A program made the translations under genes and the position numbers. From Sanderia malayensis (lineage: Eukaryota; Cnidaria; Scyphozoa; Semaeostomeae; Pelagiidae), in NCBI GenBank assembly GCA_013076295.1, contig RQOL01000466.1:1116001-1180000 (forward strand): a stretch of DNA of 64,000 bases, read 5' to 3'. The first letter of the stretch is position 1. Every line of letters starts with the position of its first letter. Positions 11,746 to 22,448 of this stretch are shown in pieces. Under the pieces are notes generated by a model. It did not search any database, was not told where the DNA came from, and worked only from the letters and a program-made list of their open reading frames with translations.

Positions 11746-12222
11746 TTTTGAAAAACTACGATGAGAAATAGAGAAGCGACATGCTTAAAGGAAGATTGTT
11801 TCACTTTTCTACCTAATCTCATGCAAACTAGAAAGACAACTATCAATTGACAACTAAACTTCATTCCCTCGTGGACATTTTCTATTGTTAAATATTTTGA
11901 TTTTGAGAGACTCCTAAAACCCGGTCACTTGTTTCTTCTCTCTGACTCACAAACAACCTACAAACCAAACAAACGTCCTTCATTCCCTCGTGTCTACCTC
12001 GCTATGCATTCTCCAGATACACGGTCTCGGCCCCTACGTTGTGATAGATTCAATTGAATAATCAAATGGTCTTCGCCCTGCAACCAATGGCTTTACAACA
12101 AACAGAATAGAAAGCAAACTCTTTCATAACTACTTTGCAAAGGGGCATTAATGATACTGCAAAGCAATCATTCATTATTATACTCATTGGAGATCCTGGA
12201 GGAATTTCATTGAAATGTTCTG

Positions 12223-12229
12223 TATAAAA
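12223..12229 (+). promoter_or_regulatory. TATA box of gene C
   Basis: TATAAAA in the same core promoter as genes B and D; the non-coding first exon ends at 12291 before GTAACTG. Confidence 0.65.
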
Positions 12230-12433
12230 TAGGGAGAGGCAAACCCATTTCACCACAGCTCATCACAACAGAAAAATACTTCATACAAAAGGTAACTGTA
12301 CAGTAAACAACCTTATCATATTTAGCCTTTCTAATATATATATATCTATCAAGCTTGTTTTCCACTTTTTTCAATGTTTTTCATGAAAGATTAAAGTCAA
12401 AATATTTTCTTTCACAGCTTCTACGCTTACTCT

Positions 12434-12902
12434 ATGAAAATGAGAGCCTATCTGTTAGCATCGATTCTCCTTGTTGGATTCTGTTGCTTCGTGTTTTCAA
12501 GACCCGAAGGTGAGAATGCTTCAATTCATGATATCGCTGACAAATAATGCTCCAAATATTGTTTCCTATCTTATAAATATTCACAATAATCACTGAAGAT
12601 TATTAACTGTGTTTATTGCAGCTCCTGAACAGAATGACGAAGTTGCAAGGCAAGAATCTGAAGATGAAGACAAAGTAATGGAAGATGAATCTGATGATGA
12701 ACCGAATGATTATGAATCGTCTGAATTGACATCTGATGAGACTGACGAAGACCCCAAGAACATTGCAACTCAGAACAGCCCAACAGTTCGTCGCAGAGCC
12801 ATTGCAACTCAGAACAGCCCAATAGTTCGTCGTAGATATGCTCGTCGCAGAGCAGCTCGTCGCAGAGCGTTTCGTCGCAGATCGAGTCGTCGCAGGGGTT
12901 AA
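12434..12902 (+). CDS. Arg-rich secreted peptide precursor, gene C (divergent, 118 aa)
   Basis: Coding exons 12434-12509 and 12622-12902, phase 1. The signal peptide begins MKMRAYLLASILLVGFCC; the in-frame ATG two codons later matches the start of the other genes. The pro-region is acidic (ESEDEDKVMEDESDDEP) but differs from B, D and E. The tail is short and less regular: an internal duplication AIATQNSP(T/I)VRRR, then RRR blocks separated by YA, AA, AF and SS, ending RRRG; six RRR blocks in all. It is the most diverged intact member and closest to the decayed paralogues, so it may represent the older form from which those copies derive. Same inferred role as gene B. Confidence 0.78.
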
Positions 12903-13530
12903 ACAAGGAAGGTTCTGTATTGACGAACATGTTTAAAAACAAACTTCCAGCATTAGTGTGATATTTTTACCACGTGTTTTTCTCATTACATATCTGAATT
13001 GAGCATTAATGATTCTTGGTTTTTATGCGTTAAATAGGCTACACTGTTTCTGAACATATAGCAACGCGGGGCATGTGGTGAAAATAGCTATCATGATACC
13101 TAACATGAAATTACAGAAGCATATATGCAAAACGTATGACGTAAGCTACGAAATTCAGAAAGCTGTTCATGTCAGGCGCCGTGATTATTATAATATTTCT
13201 ATAAAACCTGCTTCATACAGGGCATTATTGGCGCAGCAAATTAAAATAGATTAAATTCGTCAATAAAGCGCTTCTCGAAGTGCCGCAAAATATTTGTTTG
13301 ATCACATTTGTGAGCGAAGCGAAGGGAAGCGCAAATAATTTTCAGGTTTCAAAAAGGCGACAACGACGAAGAGAAATATCACGTCAGAGGATTCAAGAAA
13401 ATTTAATGAAATGCTAACTGAAAGAAGGAGGAATACATTTAAGACACCAGGTCTTGTTAAAAACATGCCCAACGATGGAACCAAGGAATATTGCTGTATT
13501 TTAGCGTAATAATGTTAGCTTTTTTAATCA
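12903..13530. other. Spacer after gene C
   Basis: Family 3' UTR sequence followed by a stretch only found here (about 13150-13520). It lacks the decayed paralogue and LINE fragment found after genes A and B. No gene recognised; a reverse frame at 13302-13484 has no supporting features. Confidence 0.4.
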
Positions 13531-14040
13531 AGAGGCCTATTTGTTGAAGTTGTCGTCGTGTTGATAAAGTAAATGGGTGGTGGCATATTTCACCGTCTGT
13601 TTCGATGACAAATTTTAAGAAGTTTTTCTGACATTTGCCATTTTCAAAAAAATTTTCCTCTGAATGACGGGATGATTAATCTGGCGCATTTTTTGAAGCA
13701 TGCGCTATGAGGATTTATCGCAGTTGATTACTTGGGATGGGTGGGATCGAAGTAATCAAATATGATGCACACGATTTTCAATTAAATTCGCTGCCCATTA
13801 TTCGCTGTAAGAACCCAATGCGCATTATGCGCTCACAATTCGCCCTCTTGGGCAGGCTCATTAATTTACTTGATTCGCTTCAAATCGGAAAGATCGATTC
13901 AAACAGTCAATTATCAGAGTATAAAGTTCACATTTGGAAATTATTGAGACAATAATTCAATTCGCTGCGCTCATAATGCTCTGTATGAACTAGACGACAA
14001 TTTCATTCTGCTCTGAATAATTACAATAAAGCTATATTAT
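13530..14040 (+). repeat. Array block R (copy 3 of 4)
   Basis: Third copy of the spacer block, with a few extra bases (GGGTGGGATCGAAG) before the short frame. Confidence 0.6.
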
Positions 14041-14513
14041 TTTGAAAAACTACGATGAGAAATAGAGAAGCGACATGCTTAAAGGAAGATTGTTTCACTT
14101 TTCTACCTAATCTCATGCAAACTAGAAAGACAACTATCAATTGACAACTAAACTTCATTTCCTCGTGGACATTTTCTATTGTTAAATATTTTGATTTTGA
14201 GAGACTCCTAAAACCCGGTCACTTGTTTCTTCTCTCTGACTCACAAACAACCTACAAACCAAACAAACGTCCTTCATTCCCTCGTGTCTACCTCGCTATG
14301 CATTCTCCAGATACACGGTCTCGGCCCCTACGTTGTGAAAGTTTCAATTAAATAATCAAATGGTCTTCGCCCTGCAACCAATGGCTTTACAACAAACAGA
14401 ATAGAAAGCAAACTCTTTCATAACTACTTTGCAAAGGGGCATTAATGATACTGCAAAGCAATCATTCATTATTACTCATTGGAGATCTGGAGGAATTTCA
14501 TTGAAATGTTCTG

Positions 14514-14520
14514 TATAAAA
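14514..14520 (+). promoter_or_regulatory. TATA box of gene D
   Basis: TATAAAA in the shared core promoter; the first exon ends at 14582 before GTAACTG. Confidence 0.65.
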
Positions 14521-14728
14521 TAGGGAGAGGCAAACCCATTTCACCACAGCTCATCACAACAGAAAAATACTTCATACAAAAGGTAACTGTACAGTAAACA
14601 ACCTTATCATATTTAGCCTTTCTAATATATATATCTGTCAAGCTTGTTTTTCACTTTTTTCAATGTTCTTCGTGAAAGATTAAAGTCAAAATATTTTCTT
14701 TCACAGCTTCCACGCGAACTCTATCAAA

Positions 14729-15291
14729 ATGAGAGCCTATCTCTTAGTATCGATTCTCCTTGTTGGATTCTGTTGCTTCGTGTTTTCAACACCCGAAGGT
14801 GAGAATGGTTCAATTCATGATATCGCTAACAAATAAAGCTAAACATTTTGTTTGCTATCTTATAAATATTCACAATAATCACTAAAGATTATTAACTGCG
14901 TTTAGCTCCTGGACCAAATGATGAAATTGCGAAACAAGAAGTAGAAGATCAGGAAATGGATCAAACCCAAGATGCCGAGGAGGAAAACTCTGACGAGGAA
15001 GATCAATCAATGCTAGGTGAATCTGAAGATGAAGCGAAAAAAGATGAGTCGTCCAATGAAATGACAGTCAAAGACACAGCCACTGTGACTGAAAATGATG
15101 AAGAAGCAATGAACAGTGTTGCCCAAAACAACCCAGCTACCCGTCGCAGATATGTTCGTCGCAGATGGGCTCGTCGCAGATGGGCTCGTCGCAGAGCGGT
15201 TCGTCGCAGATGGGTTCGTCGCAGATGGGCTCGTCGCAGATGGGCTCGTCGCAGATGGGCTCGTCGCAGATATGTTCGTCGTAGGGGTTAA
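14729..15291 (+). CDS. Arg-rich secreted peptide precursor, gene D (151 aa)
   Basis: Coding exons 14729-14798 and 14906-15291, phase 1. Signal peptide and acidic pro-region are almost identical to gene B, but the tail has only nine five-residue units plus RRRG (10 RRR blocks, 30 arginines), dominated by RRRWA. The second acceptor has lost the TTGC of the usual TTTATTGCAG, leaving GCGTTTAG before the exon; AG survives but with a weaker pyrimidine tract, so splicing may be less efficient. The downstream decayed paralogue at 15594-15710 has no LINE insertion. Same inferred role as gene B. Confidence 0.8.
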
Positions 15292-15593
15292 CAAGGAAGG
15301 TTCTGAATTGACGAACATGTTTAAAAACAAACTTGCAGCATTAGTGTGATATTATAACCGTGTTTTTTCTCATTATATATCCGAGCATGAATGAATGATT
15401 CTTTATGCGTTTAATAACTTACTAGCTACATCTGAACACATAGAAGCGCAAAATACATGGCAAGCAATCATAGCCATCATCATAACGCAGAACATGAAAT
15501 TAACCTATAAAAAGCATGACGGATAAGACAAAAACATGAAATTCAGAATATAAGAATATAATAGAGGCACACACCCGGGAAAAGTTGACGATG

Positions 15594-15710
15594 AGAATGA
15601 CGAAGACGCCATGAACATTGCAACTCAGAAGAGCCCATACAGATGGAGTCGTTGAAGAGCGATTCGTCGCAGAGGGGCTCGTCGCAATTAGAGCCGTCGC
15701 AAGTTTTAAG
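15594..15710 (+). pseudogene. Decayed Arg-rich paralogue without LINE insertion
   Basis: Encodes DDENDEDAMNIATQKSPYRW, then a stop (SR*), then RRRGARRN and further stops. It corresponds to the split pseudo-exons at 7040 and 10227, but left and right pieces are contiguous, so it represents the empty site for that insertion. Confidence 0.7.
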
Positions 15711-15799
15711 AAAAATAGCTCTGCATTAACGAACATTTTTAAAAACAAACTTCTAGCATTAGTGTGATATTTTTACCACGTTCTTTTCTCATTACATAC

Positions 15800-16335
15800 C
15801 TTAGTTGAGCATTAATGATTCAAGCATAAAGGCCTATTTGTTGAAGTTGTCGTCGTGTTGATAAAGTGAACGGGTAGTGGCATACTTCACCGTCTGTTTC
15901 GATGAAAAATTTTAGGAAGTTTTTCTCACATTTAACATTTTCAAACAAGTTTTCCTCTGAATGACGGGATGATTAATCTGACGCATTTTTTGAAGCATGC
16001 GCTGTAGTGCTTCATGCAGTTGATTACTTGGGATCGAAGTGATCAAATATGATTCACACGATTTTCAATTAAATTCGCTGCCCATTATTCGCTGTAAGGA
16101 CCCAATGCGCATTATGCGCTCACAATTTCCCTCTTGAGCAGGCTCATTAATTTACTTGATTCGCTTCAAATCGAAAAGATCGATTCAAAGAGTCAATTAT
16201 CAGAGTATAAAGTTCAAATTTGGAAATTATTGAGACAATAATTCAATTCGCTGCGCTCATAATGCTCTGTATGAACTAGGCGACAATTTGACTCTGCCCC
16301 TTAATAATTACAATAAAGCTATATTATTTTGAAAA
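15800..16335 (+). repeat. Array block R (copy 4 of 4)
   Basis: Most diverged copy: the short frame is broken by a one-base loss near 16128 (CAATTTCCCTCTTG in place of CAATTCGCCCTCTTG). Array similarity stops shortly after the AATAAAGCTATATTATT end at about 16335. Confidence 0.6.
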
Positions 16336-17368
16336 ATTATGATGATAAAGCAAAGATCGATCAAGATGTTTTTCGGGGGCAAATGCGTTAACACGAAGTT
16401 GTCGCTTAAATTCTTTAGGAGCCAAAATTTTGATTAAGCGGACCTGTGTTCAAAGACAAACTTGTTAATTACAAACTAAGACCAATAGATCAGTTGCTGC
16501 AAACTATGACAACGAATGAAACAAAATACATGCAAATCAATTAAGATTCATTTCACTCCAGCCAATCAATAATAGAACGAGAGAGTTTCCCACGGCATTC
16601 AACTAGACCAAGTCACACCACACCAAGCTACACCAGCAAGCAGCGCGCAAACCATCGGATAGAAATATATCCTATCCCTTATTAATTTTATAACACCCAT
16701 GTTTAATTATAATGTTCAGGAAATTTTCAGCATCAAGGCATAAGGACAAGTAACAGCAGATAAAGATAAAATTTTCAAATAATTTGCTGAACAGTAAATA
16801 AAACTTTAAAAAAGATTTTTTCATGAAAGAAAACCGCTGTCACACAAAGTATCATTTCATTACCATACTTCATCAAAAGTCGATACCACAGAAGACAATT
16901 AACAAAATCCTTGAGAGCAAAACAAAACAAATGTTTTTTTACGTTGCCAAGGTTGTAATCTTTTAGGTACAAAAAGAATTATAAATGGTAATCATAACCA
17001 TTTCTGATGCGGCTTTTTCAGTATTGATGTACCACATAACTTCACGTCTGTCCATTTCTGTGCTTTTTTGTATTAGCTACAATTGCGTGACCGATTTTAA
17101 AAAATGTAAAATTGAAGTATCTAATTCAATAAAATTCGTTTAGAGGCTATTAGAATTGAATTCAGCCAACATGAATGCGACCCTAAGCCGATACATGATT
17201 TTACACAGCAATTTATATTCACAGGCTACGAAATTTATCGATCGTATAATTAAGGGCACCATCTTCGGGGCCACTTGCCGCACTCTTCAAATGCGAACCA
17301 GTGGACTGAAATAAATCCTTATCGCTTGCAAAGTTTGCGGTAAGCTAAGAAATTTCATTCAAATGCGC
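16336..17368. other. Unique spacer before gene E
   Basis: About 1 kb that does not repeat elsewhere in the array. It replaces the promoter region used by genes B-D. A reverse frame at 16775-16972 has no recognisable domain. I see no gene. Confidence 0.4.
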
Positions 17369-17434
17369 TATAAAACAACGGCGCAAACAGCAAACGCTAC
17401 AGTGATAAAGTGCCAGTGGTGGAAGCACTTTCAG
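17369..17434 (+). promoter_or_regulatory. Distinct promoter and first exon of gene E
   Basis: TATAAAA at 17369-17375 in GCGCTATAAAACAACGG, followed by a probable non-coding exon ending CACTTTCAG|GTAAGTG (last base 17434). This is unlike the promoter of genes B-D. Similarity to them begins only at about 17548, just before the acceptor at 17568. Confidence 0.55.
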
Positions 17435-17590
17435 GTAAGTGAAAGCTTCGAAAAAGCCTTAGTTTTGCCAGCACATTAAGCTTGATATTGAACCAGTTGT
17501 TCACTGTCGTAAAGACAAGTGTCTACGCGGAGTTCTTGGCAATAAAGTCAAAATATTTTCTTCCACAGCTTCCACGCGTACTCTATCAAA

Positions 17591-18473
17591 ATGAGAGCCT
17601 ATCTCTTGGTATCGATTCTCCTTGTTGGATTCTGTTGCTTCGTGTTTTCAACACCCGAAGGTGAGAATGGTTCAATTCATGATATCGCTAACAAATAAAG
17701 CTACACATTTTGTTTGCTATCTTATAAATATTCACAATAATCACTAAAGATTATTAACTGCGTTTATTGCAGCTCCTGGACAGAATGATGAAATTGCGAA
17801 ACTAGAAGTAGAAGATCAGAAAATGGATCGAACCCAAGATGCCGAGGAGGAAAAATCTGACGAGGAAGATCAATCAATGCTAGGTGAATCTGAAGATGAA
17901 GCGAAAAAAGATGAGTCGTCCAATGAAATGACAGTGAAAGACACAGCCACTGCGACTGAAAATGATGAAGAAGCAATGAACAGTGCTGCCCAAAACAACC
18001 CAGCTACCCGTCGCAGATATGCTCGTCGCAGATATGTTCGTCGCAGATATGTTCGTCGCAGATATGTTCGTCGCAGATATGTTCGTCGCAGGTATGTTCG
18101 TCGCAGATATGTTCGTCGCAGAGCGGTTCGTCGCAGATATGTTCGTCGCAGATGGGCACGTCGCAGATATGTTCGTCGCAGATGGGCACGTCGCAGATAT
18201 GTTCGTCGCAGAGCGGTTCGTCGCAGATATGTTCGTCGCAGAGCGGTTCGTCGCAGATATGTTCGTCGCAGATGGGCACGTCGCAGATATGTTCGTCGCA
18301 GATCGGTTCGTCGCAGATATGTTCGTCGCAGAGCGGTTCGTCGCAGATATGTCCGTCGCAGATGGGCTCGTCGCAGAGCGGTTCGTCGCAGATGGGCACG
18401 TCGCAGATATGTTCGTCGCAGAGCGGTTCGTCGTAGATATGCTCGTCGCAGATGTGCTCGTCGCAGGGGTTAA
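17591..18473 (+). CDS. Arg-rich secreted peptide precursor, gene E (256 aa, longest)
   Basis: Coding exons 17591-17660 and 17773-18473, phase 1. Signal peptide identical to gene B, pro-region nearly so (QKMDRTQD, EEEKSDEED). The tail is the longest: 30 five-residue units plus RRRG, 31 RRR blocks with 93 arginines, dominated by RRRYV, with single variants RRRSV and RRRCA; the latter gives the only cysteine of the tail. Arginine triplets are almost always encoded CGT-CGC-AGA/G, so the tail is a 15-base coding minisatellite. Promoter differs from the other members, suggesting different expression. A secreted cationic peptide precursor is inferred; a protamine-like DNA-condensing role is an alternative, although the signal peptide argues for secretion. 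Confidence 0.82.
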
Positions 18474-18940
18474 ACAAGGAAGGCTCTGAATTGACGAACA
18501 TGTTTAAAAACATACTTCCAGCATTAGTGTGATATTATAACCATGTTTTTTCTCATTCTATATCCGAGCATGAATGATTCTTTATGCGTTTAATAATTTA
18601 CTAGCTACTTCTGAACACATAGCCGCGCAAAATACATGGCAAGCAATCATAGCCATCATCATAACGCAGAACATGAAATTAACCTATAGAAAGCATGACC
18701 GATAAGACAAAAATATGAAATTCAGAATATAAGAATATAATAGATGCACACACCCGGGAAAAGTTATTGATATTGGGCAATGAGGTTATTCCAATCGTTC
18801 AAATAGTTAGATACAATTACGGTACTGAAAAGCTACAACTTGGAAAAACTGAAAGCTGTTCTCTTGCAAACAACCACTTAACTTCTAATAAAATAACCCA
18901 GTCGCATTTCGCACCATCTTTCATTTGCCTTTTGTAGAAT
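18474..18940. other. 3' flank of gene E
   Basis: Family 3' UTR and flank to about 18770 (…ACACCCGGGAAAAGTT), where array similarity ends. The rest is unrecognised. Confidence 0.4.
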
Positions 18941-19186
18941 CGGAGGCAATAACAATAAAAACCCATCCCACTTTTGTTTTGAAGATCGCTGTTCCACTCA
19001 GATAGGAGGCAATAACAATAGAAAACCCATCCGACTTTTGTTGAAGATCGCTGTTGCACTCAGATAGGAGGCAATAACAATAGAAAACCCATCCGACTTT
19101 TGTTGAAGATCGCTGTCCTCTCAGATAGGAGGCAATAACAATAGAAAACCAACCCCACCTTTGTTTTGAAGATCGCTGTTCCACTC
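18941..19186. repeat. Tandem repeat, ~62-base unit, about 4 copies
   Basis: Units share GGAGGCAATAACAATA, CCCATCC(C/G)ACTTTTGTT and GAAGATCGCTGT(T)CCACTC. Small differences between copies. Long open frames on the minus strand here are a by-product of the repeat. Confidence 0.85.
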
Positions 19187-19475
19187 CGACGAATGCTAAC
19201 TATAGGGAGGTGGCGCGCCGGCCTTCCCAGCGATTAAAACGATTTTTTGTTGATAATTTGGATTAGTCTCGAGTCGATTCGTGCCGTGCGTTCCCATTGA
19301 AAACATTGAATAAAATATAATCGTAAACATGACTAGGCATTATTAGCAGTAACATTATTCACGATGGTCGCAATTTTGACCGGAATTTGGCCATCACAAG
19401 ACAGACCGTGGATGCAGAGAAACCGGCGATAACAAATCTCCAAGAAATGACAAAAATAAATAAATTGTCTCTTAC

Positions 19476-22430
19476 CTTACCCACTTTGAAAATTTCTGCT
19501 TCTGTTTTGGTGCGAGTGCCAAAGGCCCATCAGGATCACTACAAAACGAAAATCGAAATAATGAGAAAAGAAAACTTTTAGAAGGATTAATAACGACCCA
19601 AGACAATTAATAACTCAAAATAAAAAGCCAACCAAAATAAAGCAAATTATTAAAAAAGCCATGGCCATAAAACAACAACCGTCACTCAAATGTTCGTTGC
19701 GCCAAGTTTAAAATTTGCTATAAAACTTTTCAGGGGATTTAATGCTGACTTCTTTATACAGATAAGACAATAGATGAATGGAAAAGTGCTTCTTATGGTA
19801 AGATTCGTCTAAAACACGAGACTTATAACAATATCTCACAGTTTTGACTTCATAGTATTCTAATAAGAACGTCTAAAGGCTCCAAGATGCCCTCCTTGCT
19901 GTAGTGGAGGTGTTAACTACGTTGATGATCGTATATAGACTCATTACATTACGTCCTAGTGCCTCGCTCGCAACTCGCTCAGCATAGACGAGCGAGCAAA
20001 ACGAGTGAGGCAGAGGGACGCAATGTAGTGAGTCTAGGTCGTCGTAGAAACGACCCTTTTCAGTTTCTTCAACTTTCAGTCAATGTAAAGATGAAAAGGC
20101 AATCATGAGAAATAATACCTGAAGGGCACAGGATAAGCAAAACGTTCATAGACATCTCGATCTATCCATGGTGGATACTTTCTTCTATTGATAAACGACG
20201 TTTGCCTGACAGTAAGAAATAAATTCACGCTTGATCACACGAGTTAATGCTATGGTAAGCAAAGCATTGCTATTTGTGAGATGATTCCATTACTTCAGCC
20301 CATAGACCTTATGTAAAGCATGTCTATATGTAAAGTAAAGCAAATTGTTGTCACATTATGCTGTGCATAGGAAATAAATAATACAAAAGAAATGGTTACT
20401 ACATTTCCTTGATTAAGTGCCCGCTCAGCAGACCATATATTAAAGAAGTGCCCCCCTTTTTGAATAAGTGATTAAGTGCCCCCACCTGCCCCCTCTGAAG
20501 TACTGAGTTGTAATGAAATATGTCTCATTCCTTGAAATTGCAATCAGCACCCTTCCTTGAGTAAGCATCCCCTAATATAAGTGCCCCCTCAAAACACCAC
20601 ATTTTGAAATAAGTGCCCTCCCTTGAGTAAACACATCCCTAAAGAGTGCTGGGTTTAATAAGCACCTGGGGCACCTCATCAAGAAAATATGATATTGAAG
20701 AGAAATAGCTGGAGCATTGATTATACAAAAGTATAAGCTTACATCAAAACATCTGTTTCAATTTTTGTCAGTTTCGGTCTGTCATCTTTTGGATTCACAT
20801 AGCTGATTCCAAGATCTGAAAACTTTGCTGTTGCTTTACCAATGCCTGTATTGTCAACAGTTGCAGCAGGTTGTGTACCCTTTAAAGCCTCAGCTCTTTC
20901 ATAAAAGAATAAACAAAAAATATCTGACCTGGGTTGCCTATAGATATACATTAAATCATGAAACAAACTTCTTGGATATTACATTAAAAATACCAAATAC
21001 AATAAAGTCACCTTTCAAGGGCATATTTAGCCAAACCATTAAGAACTTCCTTCTTTGCTTGGTCAGTCAATGTTTTACACTAGAAAACAACCATCCATTG
21101 ATATATTTCATTGTGCAAAACAATCAACTTGCTATGATATTGAGTTTAAGCACCAAACCACCTACAATCGCATAGCCCTTGTATCTCTCATTGTATACCT
21201 GACATTGACATTTCAGGTCTAGGAAGCTACTGAAGATCCAAAATATGCTGAAACATACACCCAATCTATAATATGACAAGCATTCTACTCATCACAGATC
21301 ACTTATCAAAGATGCCATTAAAACTATCTCCATCAAGTATCAGAATGCGTAATTTCAAGGTTAGAATTAAGGGTTATGATTTTGCATATGTTGCATATAA
21401 TTTTAGAAAGGGGTAAGAGAGTGAGGTTTGCATTGGTGAAAAGTGTGAATTAACAAAAAGTTGAGTGAGTTTTCATTTACGCATCAATATCACTCACAAC
21501 TTCAAGACAAAATTCTACTGCGTCTGTATAAAGTGGCAAAGCTTGCTCTGGTCTTTCATTTTCATCTTCCTCTAAAGCTTGCTTCAAAAGGAACTCTGCT
21601 CGTTTAACTTCTTTCTACAAAAAGAAATCAAGACTTAAACACTCAGTAATAAAATTGGTTCGATTGTCAAACCAAACACATGCCCACACAATTAAGAATG
21701 ACGGTCTGAATGGTCAATGAGATGCTTAGTTTGTAAACTTGACACCTCACACTTGAGTTTTTGCAGATTGCACACACTAGATCTTGGTGAAAAGTGTTAT
21801 ACACTGCAGTGCAGATATCATGCAGGCAGACCCATAAACTGAATTATTACTTTAACTTACCTGATGATCAGTTTGTGAAACAGTTCGTTTCAACTTCAGT
21901 TGACCTTGCTCTATTGTGAGAAAATATACAATTTTATAATAGTACCAAGATTATCTACGTCATCACAAAAGCAAAGGCATTTGTGATGACGTAATCATAT
22001 CACTAATCTGCGCTACAAGACGCGGTATTCCCTCCCCTCCCTGGTCTTTCCTCCATAAACAGGAAGTAATTATTTCCTTCTAAGAATTCAACCTTTCCTA
22101 TCTGGTCGTTTTGCGGTATGCTAAAATTTATAACGCCCCCTTTATTTCTTATGATATTCATTTTACACCGCTGTACTAGAAGGAATATTAACTACAATTT
22201 ACATATTTCGTACCAAGTTGATTGTGAAGAAAGTCAATCCTGTCGAGATATTGAATTGCATTGTTGTAGTACATCGAACCCAAATTCTTGTCAATATCCT
22301 GCACTTTTTTTATTGCCTCCGCTGCCTCACGGTAAAAGAAAATAGCCACTTCGAAATTGCCTGCCACGTCCTCTTCTCTTGCTTTAGTTGCGAATTGCAA
22401 ACTATCCTGTAGCAGTTGATTTAAATCCAT
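19476..22430 (-). CDS. CAPN7: Calpain-7, N-terminal exons only (truncated)
   Basis: Calpain-7 is the calpain with N-terminal MIT domains that bind ESCRT-III tails. Seven minus-strand exons join in frame: 22214-22430, 21861-21910, 21498-21614, 21012-21079, 20743-20895, 20119-20205 and 19476-19538. They encode a first MIT helix bundle (AREEDVAGNFEVAIFFYREA), a second (KRAEFLLKQALEEDENERPE), the linker and the conserved entry to the protease (YPPWIDRDVYERFAYPVPF, then LAPKQKQKFSKWVR). ATG at 22430 is chosen because the MIT domain starts there; an in-frame ATG lies at 22448. The catalytic domains (Cys, His, Asn) and C-terminal C2-like domains should follow below 19476, but the next sequence is a tandem repeat and then the Arg-rich array. 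So the gene is broken by rearrangement or misassembly. Confidence 0.88.
19539..20118. repeat. Calpain intron with a palindromic MITE (19936-20036)
   Basis: At 19936-20036 is an imperfect 101-base palindrome starting TAGACTCATTACATTACGTC and ending GACGCAATGTAGTGAGTCTA. A relative lies at 47458-47539 and fragments at 4480-4510 and 43090-43117. This is a short foldback/MITE family inside a calpain-7 intron. Confidence 0.7.
20400..20670. repeat. AAGTGCCCCC-type low-copy repeat in calpain intron
   Basis: Repeated short motifs such as TTAAGTGCCC, AATAAGTGCCC and GAGTAAGC(A/C) separated by C-runs. Comparable AATAAGCCCCC strings occur at 44320-44440. Looks like part of a dispersed repeat of the genome. 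Confidence 0.4.
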
Positions 22431-22448
22431 TTTAAGCTTAGTTGTCAC

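Noticed and set aside
18817..19184. 80- and 87-residue minus frames with FSIVIAS repeats
   Set aside because: Produced by the 62-base tandem repeat; no start context or splice support.
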